From Thoreauomyces humboldtii (Eukaryota > Chytridiomycota > Chytridiomycetes > Spizellomycetales > Powellomycetaceae), in contig JADGJA010000781.1 of NCBI GenBank assembly GCA_027596035.1, forward strand, positions 1 to 10,820: DNA of 10,820 nucleotides. Reading direction: 5' to 3'. A program made the translations under genes and the position numbers. Every line of letters begins with the position of its first letter. Positions within the stretch are counted from its first letter, which is position 1. Below the pieces are notes generated by a model. The model made no database searches. It saw only the letters and a program-made list of their open reading frames with translations, and was not told the DNA's origin. Below, one piece after another: positions 1 to 7,952 of the stretch.

Positions 1-722
1 CTTTTCGTATGCATTTCCGTATCTCTTCGTAGCGTTCATTCTTGCATTTTTATCTTATTTTCTGCATTTGGTTCACCGTTCACTTCACCCCTTCTTGCCA
101 TCACAGGCGTATATCGTTGTGCGAGGAACACTGTAGCTTAGCGATACCCAGTATGCTTCTGATTCGAGTATCTACTGTACTCCGCATCCGTGTTCTCTTT
201 GGTTCAGCCCAGGACCTCCGGGGGCGCCCGGCTTTCACATATGAGACCGCCAATGATACCAGGTACAGTACTTGACTGTGTACTGTACTCTGCCAACCGC
301 CCGCACCAGCGTCGGCATGCAAGTTGTAAACACACACAGAAAGTCCTCGGAATCGCGGAATCGTGGGGTCATCAGGGGGAGACGTAGAGTCGGTGGTCCG
401 CTACTTTTGTTGCCAGCGTCGCGTGTGAACGGGTGGGTGGGTGGTACGAGGATCAGAACCGCCAGCTGCCCTCCAGCCGCCCCATCTCATCCCCGAACAA
501 CTCTGCCCCACTCCACGGCCTCGTGCGCATCCCATCGTCTCCAATACGAACACCTGCGTTGAGAGGTCTTCGAGCATTCCGGAGAGAAAGCGACCACAGG
601 TTCCACCGCGGGCCCAAGGTGGCCTCGAGGCGTCAACCCTTCACACCTCCTCACCCAGAAACTGCACAGTACATACAGTACGGCCGACTTGATAAAGGAA
701 GAGGGATCGTCGCAGCAGCTGC
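1..722. other. Non-coding 5' region upstream of the arrestin-like gene
   Basis: No convincing gene is seen here. The open frames on both strands are short, overlap one another and have shuffled, low-information composition. The stretch probably contains the tail of an upstream intergenic region and the promoter and leader of the arrestin-like gene. It carries several copies of a GTAC-AGTAC / GTACT-GTAC type word, including the inverted repeat listed separately. No clear TATA box is visible; TTGATAAAGG at 688-697 is only weakly TATA-like and lies very close to the chosen start codon. Confidence 0.6.
263..288. repeat. 9-bp inverted repeat GTACAGTAC / GTACTGTAC
   Basis: GTACAGTAC at 263-271 and its exact reverse complement GTACTGTAC at 280-288 are separated by an 8-base spacer. 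The arms are nearly self-palindromic, so it may be a protein binding site rather than an RNA hairpin. The related word TACTGTACTC occurs at 173-182 and again at 281-290, and CAGTAC occurs twice at 667-672 and 676-681. Function unknown. Confidence 0.6.
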
Positions 723-2419
723 ATGTCGAAGCACATCGTCATCCACCACTACCCTCACATGTTCCGAGCTCGATCCAGCGGCGCGTCGGGTCTCTCCATC
801 CGATTAGACCACCAACCCAGACCGACCGATCGACGACAATCTTCCTCCGACGACAACAAGAAGCCCGTCGTCGTTCCCGTGCGAGAGACCGGCGCGACCA
901 TCGTCAGAGGAACGGTCACTCTGGCGCTGAGGAAACCGGCCAGGAGCGTGCTGGATCTGAAGATCGTGTTGGCGTGCGGAACGGGACCTGTGGACTTGAA
1001 GGCGGTCAGGAACGGGGGAACCCCTCATCAAGGCGTCACGTTGGCCAAGATCACGGACTTGATATGGGAGGGTTCTAGAGAGATCGGGTCTGGAAGGTGT
1101 GTCGGGAGTGTCGACCTTCGAACCCCGATCGAGTGTCAAGGTCTGACCTTTTTCGTACGTCTCGTTAGACATACGTTCAAGTTCGCTTGCGTCCTATCAG
1201 GCGACCTTCCGAACACCACGGTATCTCACAATGGACAGGACAAGAGTCGGGACATAACGCACCTCCTCTCCGCATCTTGCCGGATTCGATCCGATGCGGG
1301 AGACACCACCATTACGCTCGCGTCCACACGGGAACTCATCGTCCATCGATGTGAGGAGGATCTGGACTCGGACTTGGAAGACGACTACCATCTCAGGTTC
1401 ATGAAGCTCAAATGGCAGGGCACCATGTGCGGTTTCGAAGGTCCGCTGTTCCCGTACACCGGAGAGTGTCAGGTGGAGACGGTCGTGTCGCAACGATGCG
1501 TGCATGGGAAACCTCTGCCCATTCTGTTCAGGGCCCCGGCACCATATGACGATGCGCCAGACTTCCAAGTCTCTTGTCGGCTGATCGAGCGGATAGAGTT
1601 TCGGTGAGAGGGATTGAGGGAGGATTGAGAGAAGCCCGCCGGGGATCTTGGGGCTCATCACTGACTGGTACGCCTCTTGCAGAGACGGTCATCAGACGTC
1701 CAGAGTTCTCTCCACAGCCGATCTATCCGAACCGACATTGCAGAAAGCCCATCTGGTCATCAACCGCGACGCTCAGACCGTGACCCGTCGGGACCGAGGT
1801 CCTCTTTCCGACAATAGTGGTTTCTTCATCATGGAGCTACCGACGTCAACGGCGCAGCCCCGGACTCGTCACGAACTCGGGTCGGTGTCTCATCTCGTTC
1901 AGTTCAAGACGGAGCCGGACAAAGCGAAGGGATTCGACTCTCAGCAGCGGTTCGAAATGCAGGTGGACCTCGTGGCGATAGGGTCGCCCATCGATGCGGG
2001 TGGGGTCAGGAGATCAAGGACCGTGCCTGCGGGTTACAGCAGTATGCCTTCGGAGCCCTTTAGGTACAGACCTCCTCAATTCTAATCTACCCCCTCAAAT
2101 CGAGAGTTACTTACGCACTCTACTATGGACAAACAGTGCGACACTAGCCGCGCGGCCACGCTACCCGAACCGCTGTCCGGGTCGGAAGCTTTTCGAACCC
2201 ATGACACTCACCACCAACCCCCCATCCGACCTATCCTCGTCTCCACCACCGTCCTCACCCACAACCGGACACCCACCAGCATATTCCGGGGACTCCACCG
2301 ACATCTCTGACGACAACCGATCACCGACCATTTCGGAACCCCCACCGAGGTCGGTGACGGCACGTCGGGAGTCGTGGGGCGAGATCGCGCCTCCGCCTTA
2401 TTACCTCAGCGCCGCGTAA
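723..2419 (+). CDS. Alpha-arrestin-like protein with C-terminal PPxY motifs (3 exons)
   Basis: Exons 723-1603, 1683-2063 and 2137-2419 join in frame to give 514 residues. The arrestin N-domain is recognised by the strand VRGTVTLALRKP (61-72) and by HTFKFACVLSGDLPNTTV (150-167), which matches the family pattern of an aromatic/Phe run followed by LPGDLPxS. The arrestin C-domain follows, roughly 205-400, with a strand containing LGSVSHLVQFK. The third exon is a Pro/Ser-rich tail with PPAY (467-470) and PPPYY (506-510) near the C-terminus. In fungi such PY motifs bind the WW domains of Rsp5/Nedd4 ubiquitin ligases, and alpha-arrestins use them to bring the ligase to plasma-membrane transporters. 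That role is inferred from the family. The start at 723 is the first ATG giving a complete N-domain; its context is weak, and Met13 (759) is an alternative. No cargo can be predicted. Confidence 0.85.
1604..1682 (+). other. Intron 1 of the arrestin-like gene
   Basis: The 79-nt intron begins GTGAGA and ends TTGCAG, with a CTGAC branch-like site near 1661-1665. It splits an Arg codon (CG|A, residue 294). Without splicing a stop follows at once (1605-1607). With splicing the arrestin C-domain continues in the next frame. Confidence 0.85.
2064..2136 (+). other. Intron 2 of the arrestin-like gene
   Basis: The 73-nt intron has AG|GTACAG at the donor, a CTAAT branch-like site at 2082-2086 and AAACAG at the acceptor. 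It splits a Ser codon (AG|T, residue 421). Removal joins the C-domain to the PY-motif tail. If retained, translation stops at 2083-2085 and the tail is lost. Confidence 0.8.
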
Positions 2420-2538
2420 GCATCTGGCTGATTACATGCCGCGTACTTGAACCGTGTTGGTGAAGAGAACCGGTTCCAATGCGTAAGACCCTGCGGATTT
2501 TTTGGAAGCGTCTCTCCATCTCTGTGCTAGCTTCTTTC

Positions 2539-2546
2539 TGTACATA
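2539..2546 (+). promoter_or_regulatory. TGTACATA element in the arrestin 3' flank
   Basis: TGTACATA lies 120 nt past the arrestin stop codon, on the sense strand. It fits the Pumilio/PUF consensus UGUANAUA and also contains the UGUA and UACAUA words linked to 3'-end processing. An identical octamer follows the chitin deacetylase gene. The role is inferred. Confidence 0.35.
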
Positions 2547-2852
2547 CCTTTCCTTTTTTCCCTTTTTTTCGTTTACATAGTTGCTGATGGTACAGTGTTT
2601 CCCTTGGGCGTCCATCACTTATCGTCAGCATGCGGTAACGTAGACGAGAGCCCCGGCCCGACGCTGGTTGGGAAACACCTGTTGGTCACTGCCAAACTGT
2701 CCGAAACGTGGACTTGTGCTGCGCGGTCGCACCACCGATGTACAGCACAGCAGGCCCGAGCAGGGGTTCGGCAGAACAAGGAAAAAACCAAAGCAGCTGG
2801 ACACCCAAACATGATGCCCGATGTCTCCCAGACCAGCACCTCGAAGGTACAG

Positions 2853-2864
2853 ACGTGTACACGT
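2853..2864. repeat. 12-bp perfect palindrome ACGTGTACACGT
   Basis: ACGTGTACACGT equals its own reverse complement and is made of two inverted ACGTGT halves. The same ACGTGT string occurs in both CACGTG units about 120 bp downstream, so it may be a further binding site in the phosphatase promoter. This is an inference from sequence similarity only. Confidence 0.45.
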
Positions 2865-2975
2865 ACAATGTACATCATGCATCTTGTCAGATTTCACTTT
2901 CGATTATCTGCGTCCCAAAGGTTGATCCTGTCCAACGGCATGTTCGATAGGTGTCTTGTCGAGCCCAAATCCCGC

Positions 2976-2997
2976 ATCGCACGTGTATCGCACGTGT
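2976..2997 (+). promoter_or_regulatory. Tandem CACGTG sites (Pho4/NUC-1-like) upstream of acid phosphatase
   Basis: The 11-bp unit ATCGCACGTGT is repeated perfectly head to tail (2976-2986 and 2987-2997), placing two CACGTG cores (2980-2985, 2991-2996) 11 bp apart, about one helical turn. They lie 84 bp before the TATA box and about 180-200 bp before the phosphatase ATG. CACGTG is the known site of the bHLH regulators Pho4 (yeast) and NUC-1 (Neurospora), which activate acid phosphatase genes under phosphate starvation. Phosphate-repressible control is therefore likely but inferred; other bHLH factors (Cbf1, SREBP type) bind the same core. Confidence 0.65.
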
Positions 2998-3079
2998 ACA
3001 CCGTGTAAATGTCTGATACTGTGGATGGTGAACATGCAGGCAGCACCGGTGTGATATCTTCTAATTGTTCCGAACTGGG

Positions 3080-3087
3080 TATATAAG
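3080..3087 (+). promoter_or_regulatory. TATA box of the acid phosphatase gene
   Basis: TATATAAG lies about 92 bp before the ATG at 3179, a normal spacing for a fungal TATA-driven gene with a short leader. A TATA box fits a strongly inducible gene, as known for yeast phosphate-regulated promoters. Confidence 0.7.
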
Positions 3088-3178
3088 GGCAACGGAAAGC
3101 CGTAGCCTCTCGGACGATCGCAACCCAGTTTACCTGCATCTTCCGCCCACTCCCATTCCCTCCTCCTGATCCGGAAAC

Positions 3179-4122
3179 ATGCTCTTCAACATCGCCGCGG
3201 TCGCTCTGCTGGCCGCTGTCTCCACCATGGTCGAGGCCGTTCCCATCAACGCGACCTCTGCTCTGGTCCCCGGAAAGTATTTCGACCATGTCATGACAGT
3301 CGTAAGTCTGATGCAGTTCAAACGGTAGGGAACTTTCCTAACCCGCAACGACCCATCCCTCAGTTCTTCGAGAACACGGACTACAGCGATGTCATCGCCG
3401 ACTCCTACTTTGGTTCCCTCACGACCAACCATAACGGCAAGCTCCTGACCAACTACAACGCCATCGCCCATCCCTCGCAACCAAACTACATCGCCATGCT
3501 GACGGGAGGAAAGGACGCGCTCCTCGACACCAACGTCAACGTCAACAAGAAGAACCTCGTGGACCTCCTCGAATCCAAATCCGTCTCCTGGAAATCCTAC
3601 CAAGAGAACTACCCTAGCAACTGCGCGACAGGGGACAGCAAGGACGGACTGTACAGACGCAAGCACAACCCGTTCATCTCCATGAACGACGTCCGAACGT
3701 CTTCCGCACGATGCGCAAAGATCGTGGACGCGACCGAGCTGCAGAAGGACATCAAGGCGGGCACCGTGCCGCAGTACACCTTCTACACGCCCAACATGGA
3801 CCACGACGGTCACGACACGGACCTGAAGACCGCTTCCGCTTGGGCTCGTTCCTTCTTCGAACCTCTCCTCAATGACAAGGGGTTCATGGCCAACACCTTG
3901 ATCGTCATCACGTGGGACGAGTCCGAGAGCTATTTCGGTAGGAACCAGGTTGCGGCTTTCGCTCTCGGTCCCGTCGTGGACGCGTCGGGTGGAAAGGAGG
4001 ACGGCGCCGCGTACTCTCATTACTCGTTGCTGCGCACCATCGAGGATAACTGGAGTTTGGGTTCTCTTAACCGGGGGGATGCTCAAGCTGCTCCCTTTGC
4101 CGGTCTCGTCGCCAAGGCTTGA
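3179..4122 (+). CDS. Secreted acid phosphatase, PF04185 phosphoesterase family (2 exons)
   Basis: Exons 3179-3301 and 3364-4122 encode 293 residues. Residues 1-20 form a signal peptide (hydrophobic core after MLFN, likely cut after VEA), so the enzyme is predicted to be secreted or in the wall. The mature part has the motifs of fungal acid phosphatases in the phosphoesterase/phospholipase-C superfamily: FFENTDYSD (42-50), HPSQPNYIAMLTGG (77-90), the YRRKHNPF segment (138-145), TPNMDHDGHD (183-192), ITWDESE (223-229) and YSHYSLLRTIEDNW (258-271). By analogy with the family, Glu44/Asn45 and Asp226/Glu227 are probable metal ligands. The reaction is hydrolysis of phosphate monoesters, probably for phosphate scavenging. 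The ATG at 3179 has a good context (A at -3) and sits about 90 bp after a TATA box. The length is near that of related fungal enzymes and nothing is missing. Confidence 0.92.
3302..3363 (+). other. Intron of the acid phosphatase gene
   Basis: The 62-nt intron starts GTAAGT, has a CTAAC branch site near 3338-3342 and ends CCTCAG. It lies in phase 0 between Val41 and Phe42. Splicing directly joins the signal peptide exon to the ENTDY metal-site motif. Confidence 0.9.
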
Positions 4123-4690
4123 GCGAACACCCTCCGTGTCCGTCAAAGTGCTTCTTGACCTTTGTTTACAGTCGTGAAATACACAGTCCATACACCGTCT
4201 CCCACTGTTTCACTTGCGGATACATACCCTTTTGAACGCCGTGGCCTTTAGACACGTTCGCATATGATTGGACAGCGCTTTGTACAATAGATGCCCGCAG
4301 CCCGCAGCACCTGGAAGTCTGTCGCCAGAGTTCAAACGGCTGCACCTCCTCACGACGAGCAGGTCGAGGTTCGAACCATAGGCAAGGCTGGTGAGCTGTC
4401 TGGTGCCGCCCCTGAAGTGGCCAGTCCAGGCTTCCGTATACATTCTGCGGGCGCGACCGCAGGTCTGACTCTGTGGAGGTTTCCTACGACTTCTTATCCA
4501 CGAGCAACGAGGGATGCCGCTTCACGCCTGAACGTAACCTAGCTTTCGATTATCGTTGGACAGTTCCAAAAAAAAAAACGAACACAAAACAATGACACGA
4601 CCAACGAATAAACAGGAAAAAGAGATCCCAAAACATAGGCATCTGCCGCCACCGCCATCCCTCCACCGCACCATCTAACGTCTTACCACC
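4123..4690. other. Convergent 3' region between acid phosphatase (+) and GTPase (-)
   Basis: No gene is recognised in these 568 bases. They must hold both 3' UTRs. Visible features are a TGTACAATA word at 4281-4289 (plus strand, PUF 9-mer-like), an 11-A tract at 4568-4578 and AATAAA at about 4605-4610. Read on the minus strand, the A tract is a T-run beyond the GTPase stop. A GGTTCGAACC palindrome near 4370 was examined as a possible tRNA T-arm and rejected. Confidence 0.55.
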
Positions 4691-7600
4691 TCACCTCGAC
4701 CCAAATCCAGATTCAGAACCCCTGCCTCGATCCCTATCCCGCCCACCGCCACCATCTCCACCGGGACTCCCCCTCGCTCCATCCCCCATTGCAATCGGGG
4801 TCTGCCAAGACGGCATGACCAACGACCCGGGGTACTGATGAGAAGCCGCTTCCGAACCAGGCGAAGCAGGTAGCTGTGCTGCTCCCGCATAGATGGTCGG
4901 TATCGTCGGGACGGGAGGCAGCTGATGTTGGAATCCGGGGTGGTACTGCTGCTGTGGGTACTGCTGGTACGCCCACGACGTCGGTGGTGGTTGCTGTGGA
5001 GGTTGCGACTGGGAGGGATGATACGAGCCCCAGTCTCCCGTCCACGACATCGAGGCAGGGAGGTTCGCATACGGCTGATGATATTGGAAGTGCGGGTGGT
5101 GAGGTTGCGCGGGGGATTGGAGTTGATGATGGGAACGAGATCTTCCGAGACTCTTGCTCCTGCTCTTTGACCTCCTCGGCGACGGAGCGGTGGCGGGAGA
5201 CGGAGACGACGAGGAAGATGAAGAAGTTGGAAAGAACGCGGACGCATTGTGGTGGTGATTCGAAGAGGACATGGACCGATGGGTGTCGATGGGAGTGAGT
5301 CCACCGTTCGACTTCGACCTTCCTCTCGCTTTTCCTCTCCCTACCGCGCTCGTGACCGACTCCTCGCTCGGAGCCGACATCGAATGAGGAGGCGCGCCGA
5401 CCATCCCCCCCGGTCGGGGAAGACTCCGCTGTCTCTGTCTCCTCCCTGCATCATCCGCCGTCCTGGCGGCCGGGTCCCCGTTCCCGCCGCTCAGTGCCAC
5501 GGCGAGACGTTCCCTGGCCCAGCGTTCGCTCTCCCTCATGAGACGTTCCTCCTCCTGCTGTCTCATCCTCGTGGTGGCGATCATGTCCTGGACGTCACGG
5601 AGTTCGTCCGCGGCTCTCAGCACCATGTGGTGGTCCCTGAACCTTCGTTCCTGCTCTTCCCGTGCGAGACGATCGCGCTCCGTGCGGGCAGCGAGGTGGT
5701 GGGCCCGTTCGGCGAGGGCGTGGGCAAGGTGACTGCGTTGCTGAGCTATGTGGGTGGTGAAAGGCTGGAGGTGGTGGGAGATGAGGGCGGGAGAGAGGAG
5801 GGAGGGGGTTCGGGTGGATCGGTGGAACTGGGTCAGGATCCGGGACATGTCTTGGTCGAAGAGGGAGATGGCGTCATAGGAGCGGTCTGCGATCTACACA
5901 GGATGCGTAAGAAAGGGATGTAGGGAAAGGGATGACTATACACAGAGATAAAGGAACACACCTTCTTCGCAATCTGCTCCTGTCCAGCAATCAGCACCTC
6001 CTGACACTTTGCGATGGCGACCTCAAAGTTCTTGACCACGAACGCTACCAGTAGAGCGTCCGACGGCTCCACCTTGCCCCTATCATCCATCGCGCCGAGC
6101 AAATTCCACACACCAGGTTCGGCAGCCCGCCAAGCGCTCGGGCCGTCGTCGAGAAGGTCCCGGGTGGCCGCCACAGCCTTTTGTGAACATTCGTTGTGAC
6201 GTTCTCTGAGGGTGGGAAGGTCCAGAGGCATGCTAGGCACCGCGATGGCGTTCATGAAATCGTCATCTAACAAAAGAGGTTATTAGCTCTACGCAATAGA
6301 TGCACCTGCGACACTATGAGAGGCTTACATTTTCGCTTAGCGCACGCATGAAGATGGTCGGTCCTGGATTCTGAAATGCCGATACGGTTACAAAACCGGA
6401 CTTGTGCATCGATGACTCGTCCAGTGCTTTCACCACTTCTGTGACATACCCAAGACCTGCCGCCATATATCCACGACAGGGAGCACGGTGACAGAGTCGT
6501 TCAACAGATCGCAGCAAACGGTGAGCAAACAAGCCCAATCTTTGAGAAACCAGCCAAAACGACTAATCAGTCCTCGCAGCTCCATCTTCAATCCGTATTT
6601 TCCTTCGTCTCACCTCTGGCGCGGAGAGCGACACAATCTTCCCCTCCCGGCCCTCCACCCGCGATCTGCTTGACGCCCGCGGTCCGCGCAACATGACTGC
6701 TCAGTGCGTCGTTCCGTCGTCTGTACATCTCCGGATCCACCGAACTGACAGGCCGGATCTCCTGATCCTCGTCCGACGGGGGAGCGGGAATGGAGAAGAG
6801 CGATTGTTTGGTGAAGAGGTTGACGAGGACGCCTCGGACGCGGTCAGCGGGGTGTGGTGTTGCATCAGGTGTTGGGAGCTTGGTGTGAGTGTGGAGAAGG
6901 TCCTCGAGGATCTTCGGGTCGTCGGTTCCAGTTGGTTCGTCGGCGTCAAGAATCACCCATGCGATATTGGGTAACGTTACGGCCAGAGCGTCGAGAGTAG
7001 TGGCAGGATCGATCATGCCGGGAAAATCTCCGAGGCACGAAAGTTTAGCGAGATCTGGGGTCGCCATGCGTCTTCGCCCGACGAGAATCAGGGACGATGC
7101 GATCAGAAGGACAAGGGTTATAAGACGGGTCTCGCTGGGCATGACCGATGCTTCGCCGGTGAAGCCCAGGGTGTCGAGGAGTACCATCCTCGTACGTTTC
7201 TTTGCAGGCCGGCCTGCCGTCTCTGCGTCCGTCCACCAGGGCTCAACAACCGCCATGGAAAGACTGGGCGTCATCCCGTCTTTGTGCGATCCCGGATTCC
7301 CGAAGAGTCGGTCCTTCCGCGCCAGGCGATTGAGAACCGAGGACCTGCCGACTCCGGGTGTGCCCGCGGCGGCCAGCACCACGACATGCGCTTCCAGTCC
7401 CTGCAAATACCGGAGAGATTCCCTGTTGACTCGTAACCGCCCGCCTGGTTCCACGTCCACCAGCCTTCTACTCGTTTGGGTCGGAAGGGGTTCGGGCATG
7501 GTAGAGGGCGCCGGCTGTGCCATGTACTTTAGCGCTGGCTCCGATCTTGCATGCTTGAGCTGCGATCGTGGAGGACGTGGGGATCGACGTTGCGTTGTCG

Positions 7601-7952
7601 GAGATGACGGAGTAGGGGATGGAGAGGCGGGAGCGGAGCGAAGGTTCTTGACCGACCTGCTTTTGGCGAGAACCCTCGGAGACCCGAGATTCGAGGTTCG
7701 CACACGTTCGTCCAGGGATCCCCGGGAAAACTCCTCGTTGATGTCGGCAGGAAGCTCGCATAGGCTGCGCGACTTTTTTCCGAACACCCTCGTGAGGAAG
7801 CCGAGGAACACGTTCTTGCCACTGCTGCCCGTGCTGGTGGAGTCCCTGGAAGACGACGCACTGGATCCGCGCAGGGACAGCGTGGAGAAGGCACGGGGTA
7901 GTGACTGCGTTGACTTTCCTCCTGATGGTTGTGGGTAACGCTCTGAAGGCAT
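4691..7952 (-). CDS. Divergent GBP/GB1-type large GTPase with disordered tails (5 exons)
   Basis: Exons 7952-6614, 6539-6450, 6370-6329, 6266-5962 and 5893-4691 join in frame to 992 residues. Residues 1-185 are Ser/Arg/Pro-rich and probably disordered. A GBP-like G domain follows. G1 is GTPGVGRSS (197-205), with Arg203 where the Walker A Lys normally sits. G3 is LLDTLG (258-263), followed by a hydrophobic LITLVLLIASS segment. At the RD (G4) site, WVILD (332-336) stands where GBPs have W-T-L-R-D, so Arg is lost. Next come NLFTKQSLFSIPAP (378-391), resembling the GBP FPKRxCF segment, and DPEMY. Residues about 448-490 match the GBP linker (LLNDSVTVLPVVDIWRQVLE). The helical part then has YDDFM, and a charged coiled coil lies at about 640-727. 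Residues 728-992 are Ser/His/Gln/Pro-rich, with an SR cluster (830-847) and a Gly/Arg end. GBPs bind GTP and self-assemble on membranes; catalysis here is uncertain. The ATG at 7952 has G at -3. The fold call is by motif recognition only. Confidence 0.75.
5894..5961 (-). other. Intron 4 of the GBP-like gene
   Basis: On the minus strand AAG|GTGTGT opens and TGTGTAG closes a 68-nt intron in phase 0, with a CTTAC branch-like site before the acceptor. It joins EQIAKK to IADRSYDAISLFDQD, giving 15 codons before Met608 (5848), so the downstream frame is not a separate gene. Confidence 0.8.
6267..6328 (-). other. Intron 3 of the GBP-like gene
   Basis: The 62-nt intron has a GTAAGC donor, a CTAAT branch site and a TTGTTAG acceptor on the minus strand. 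It splits a Tyr codon (T|AT, residue 491) and yields AKRKYDDFM in frame. Confidence 0.78.
6371..6449 (-). other. Intron 2 of the GBP-like gene
   Basis: The 79-nt intron has a GTATGT donor and a CATTTCAG acceptor on the minus strand. It splits a Glu codon (G|AA, residue 477), joining WRQVL to ESRTDHLHAC. The alternative donor at CAG|GTCTTG would break the frame. It is followed by a very short 42-nt exon (6370-6329). Confidence 0.7.
6540..6613 (-). other. Intron 1 of the GBP-like gene
   Basis: On the minus strand AGAG|GTGAGA is the donor, CTGAT the branch-like site and CTCAAAG the acceptor (74 nt). It splits an Asp codon (G|AT, residue 447). Of the nearby AG dinucleotides checked, this one keeps the frame and leads into the PVVDIWRQV segment expected after a GBP G domain; the ATTAG upstream does not. 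Confidence 0.7.

Larger units (their letters stand above)
2420..3178. other. Intergenic region: arrestin 3' end and acid phosphatase promoter
   Basis: The first part is probably the arrestin 3' UTR. It has a TGTACATA word at 2539-2546 and a pyrimidine/T-rich run around 2545-2572. The second part holds the phosphatase promoter: a 12-bp palindrome at 2853-2864, a tandem CACGTG repeat at 2976-2997 and a TATA box at 3080-3087. Open frames of up to 168 codons cross the region on both strands, but they show no recognisable domain and overlap the regulatory words, so I do not call a gene. Confidence 0.6.

Noticed and set aside
2427..2438. 12-base word GCTGATTACATG shared with 8341-8352
   Set aside because: A few exact 12-mer pairs are expected by chance in a window of this size, and the flanks do not match.
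2502..3008. Plus-strand open frame of 168 codons between arrestin and phosphatase
   Set aside because: No recognisable domain, Phe/Leu-rich start from a pyrimidine tract, and it covers the promoter elements of the next gene.
3130..4191. Long antisense open frame (353 codons, minus strand) across the acid phosphatase
   Set aside because: It is the complement of a strongly supported gene with clear family motifs; GC-rich third positions leave the opposite strand open. Its own product looks like no known family.
4365..4385. GGTTCGAACC as the T-arm / B box of a tRNA
   Set aside because: The flanking bases do not form a five-pair T stem on either strand, and no matching A box, anticodon arm or acceptor stem is found at the right spacing.
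4691..5848. A separate gene starting at the ATG at 5848 (minus)
   Set aside because: The frame continues upstream for 15 codons to a good acceptor, and splicing joins it to the preceding GBP-like exon in frame.
6889..7938. Plus-strand open frame of 349 codons opposite the GTPase first exon
   Set aside because: Arg/Ser-rich shadow with no domain; the minus strand carries the GBP motifs and consistent splice sites.
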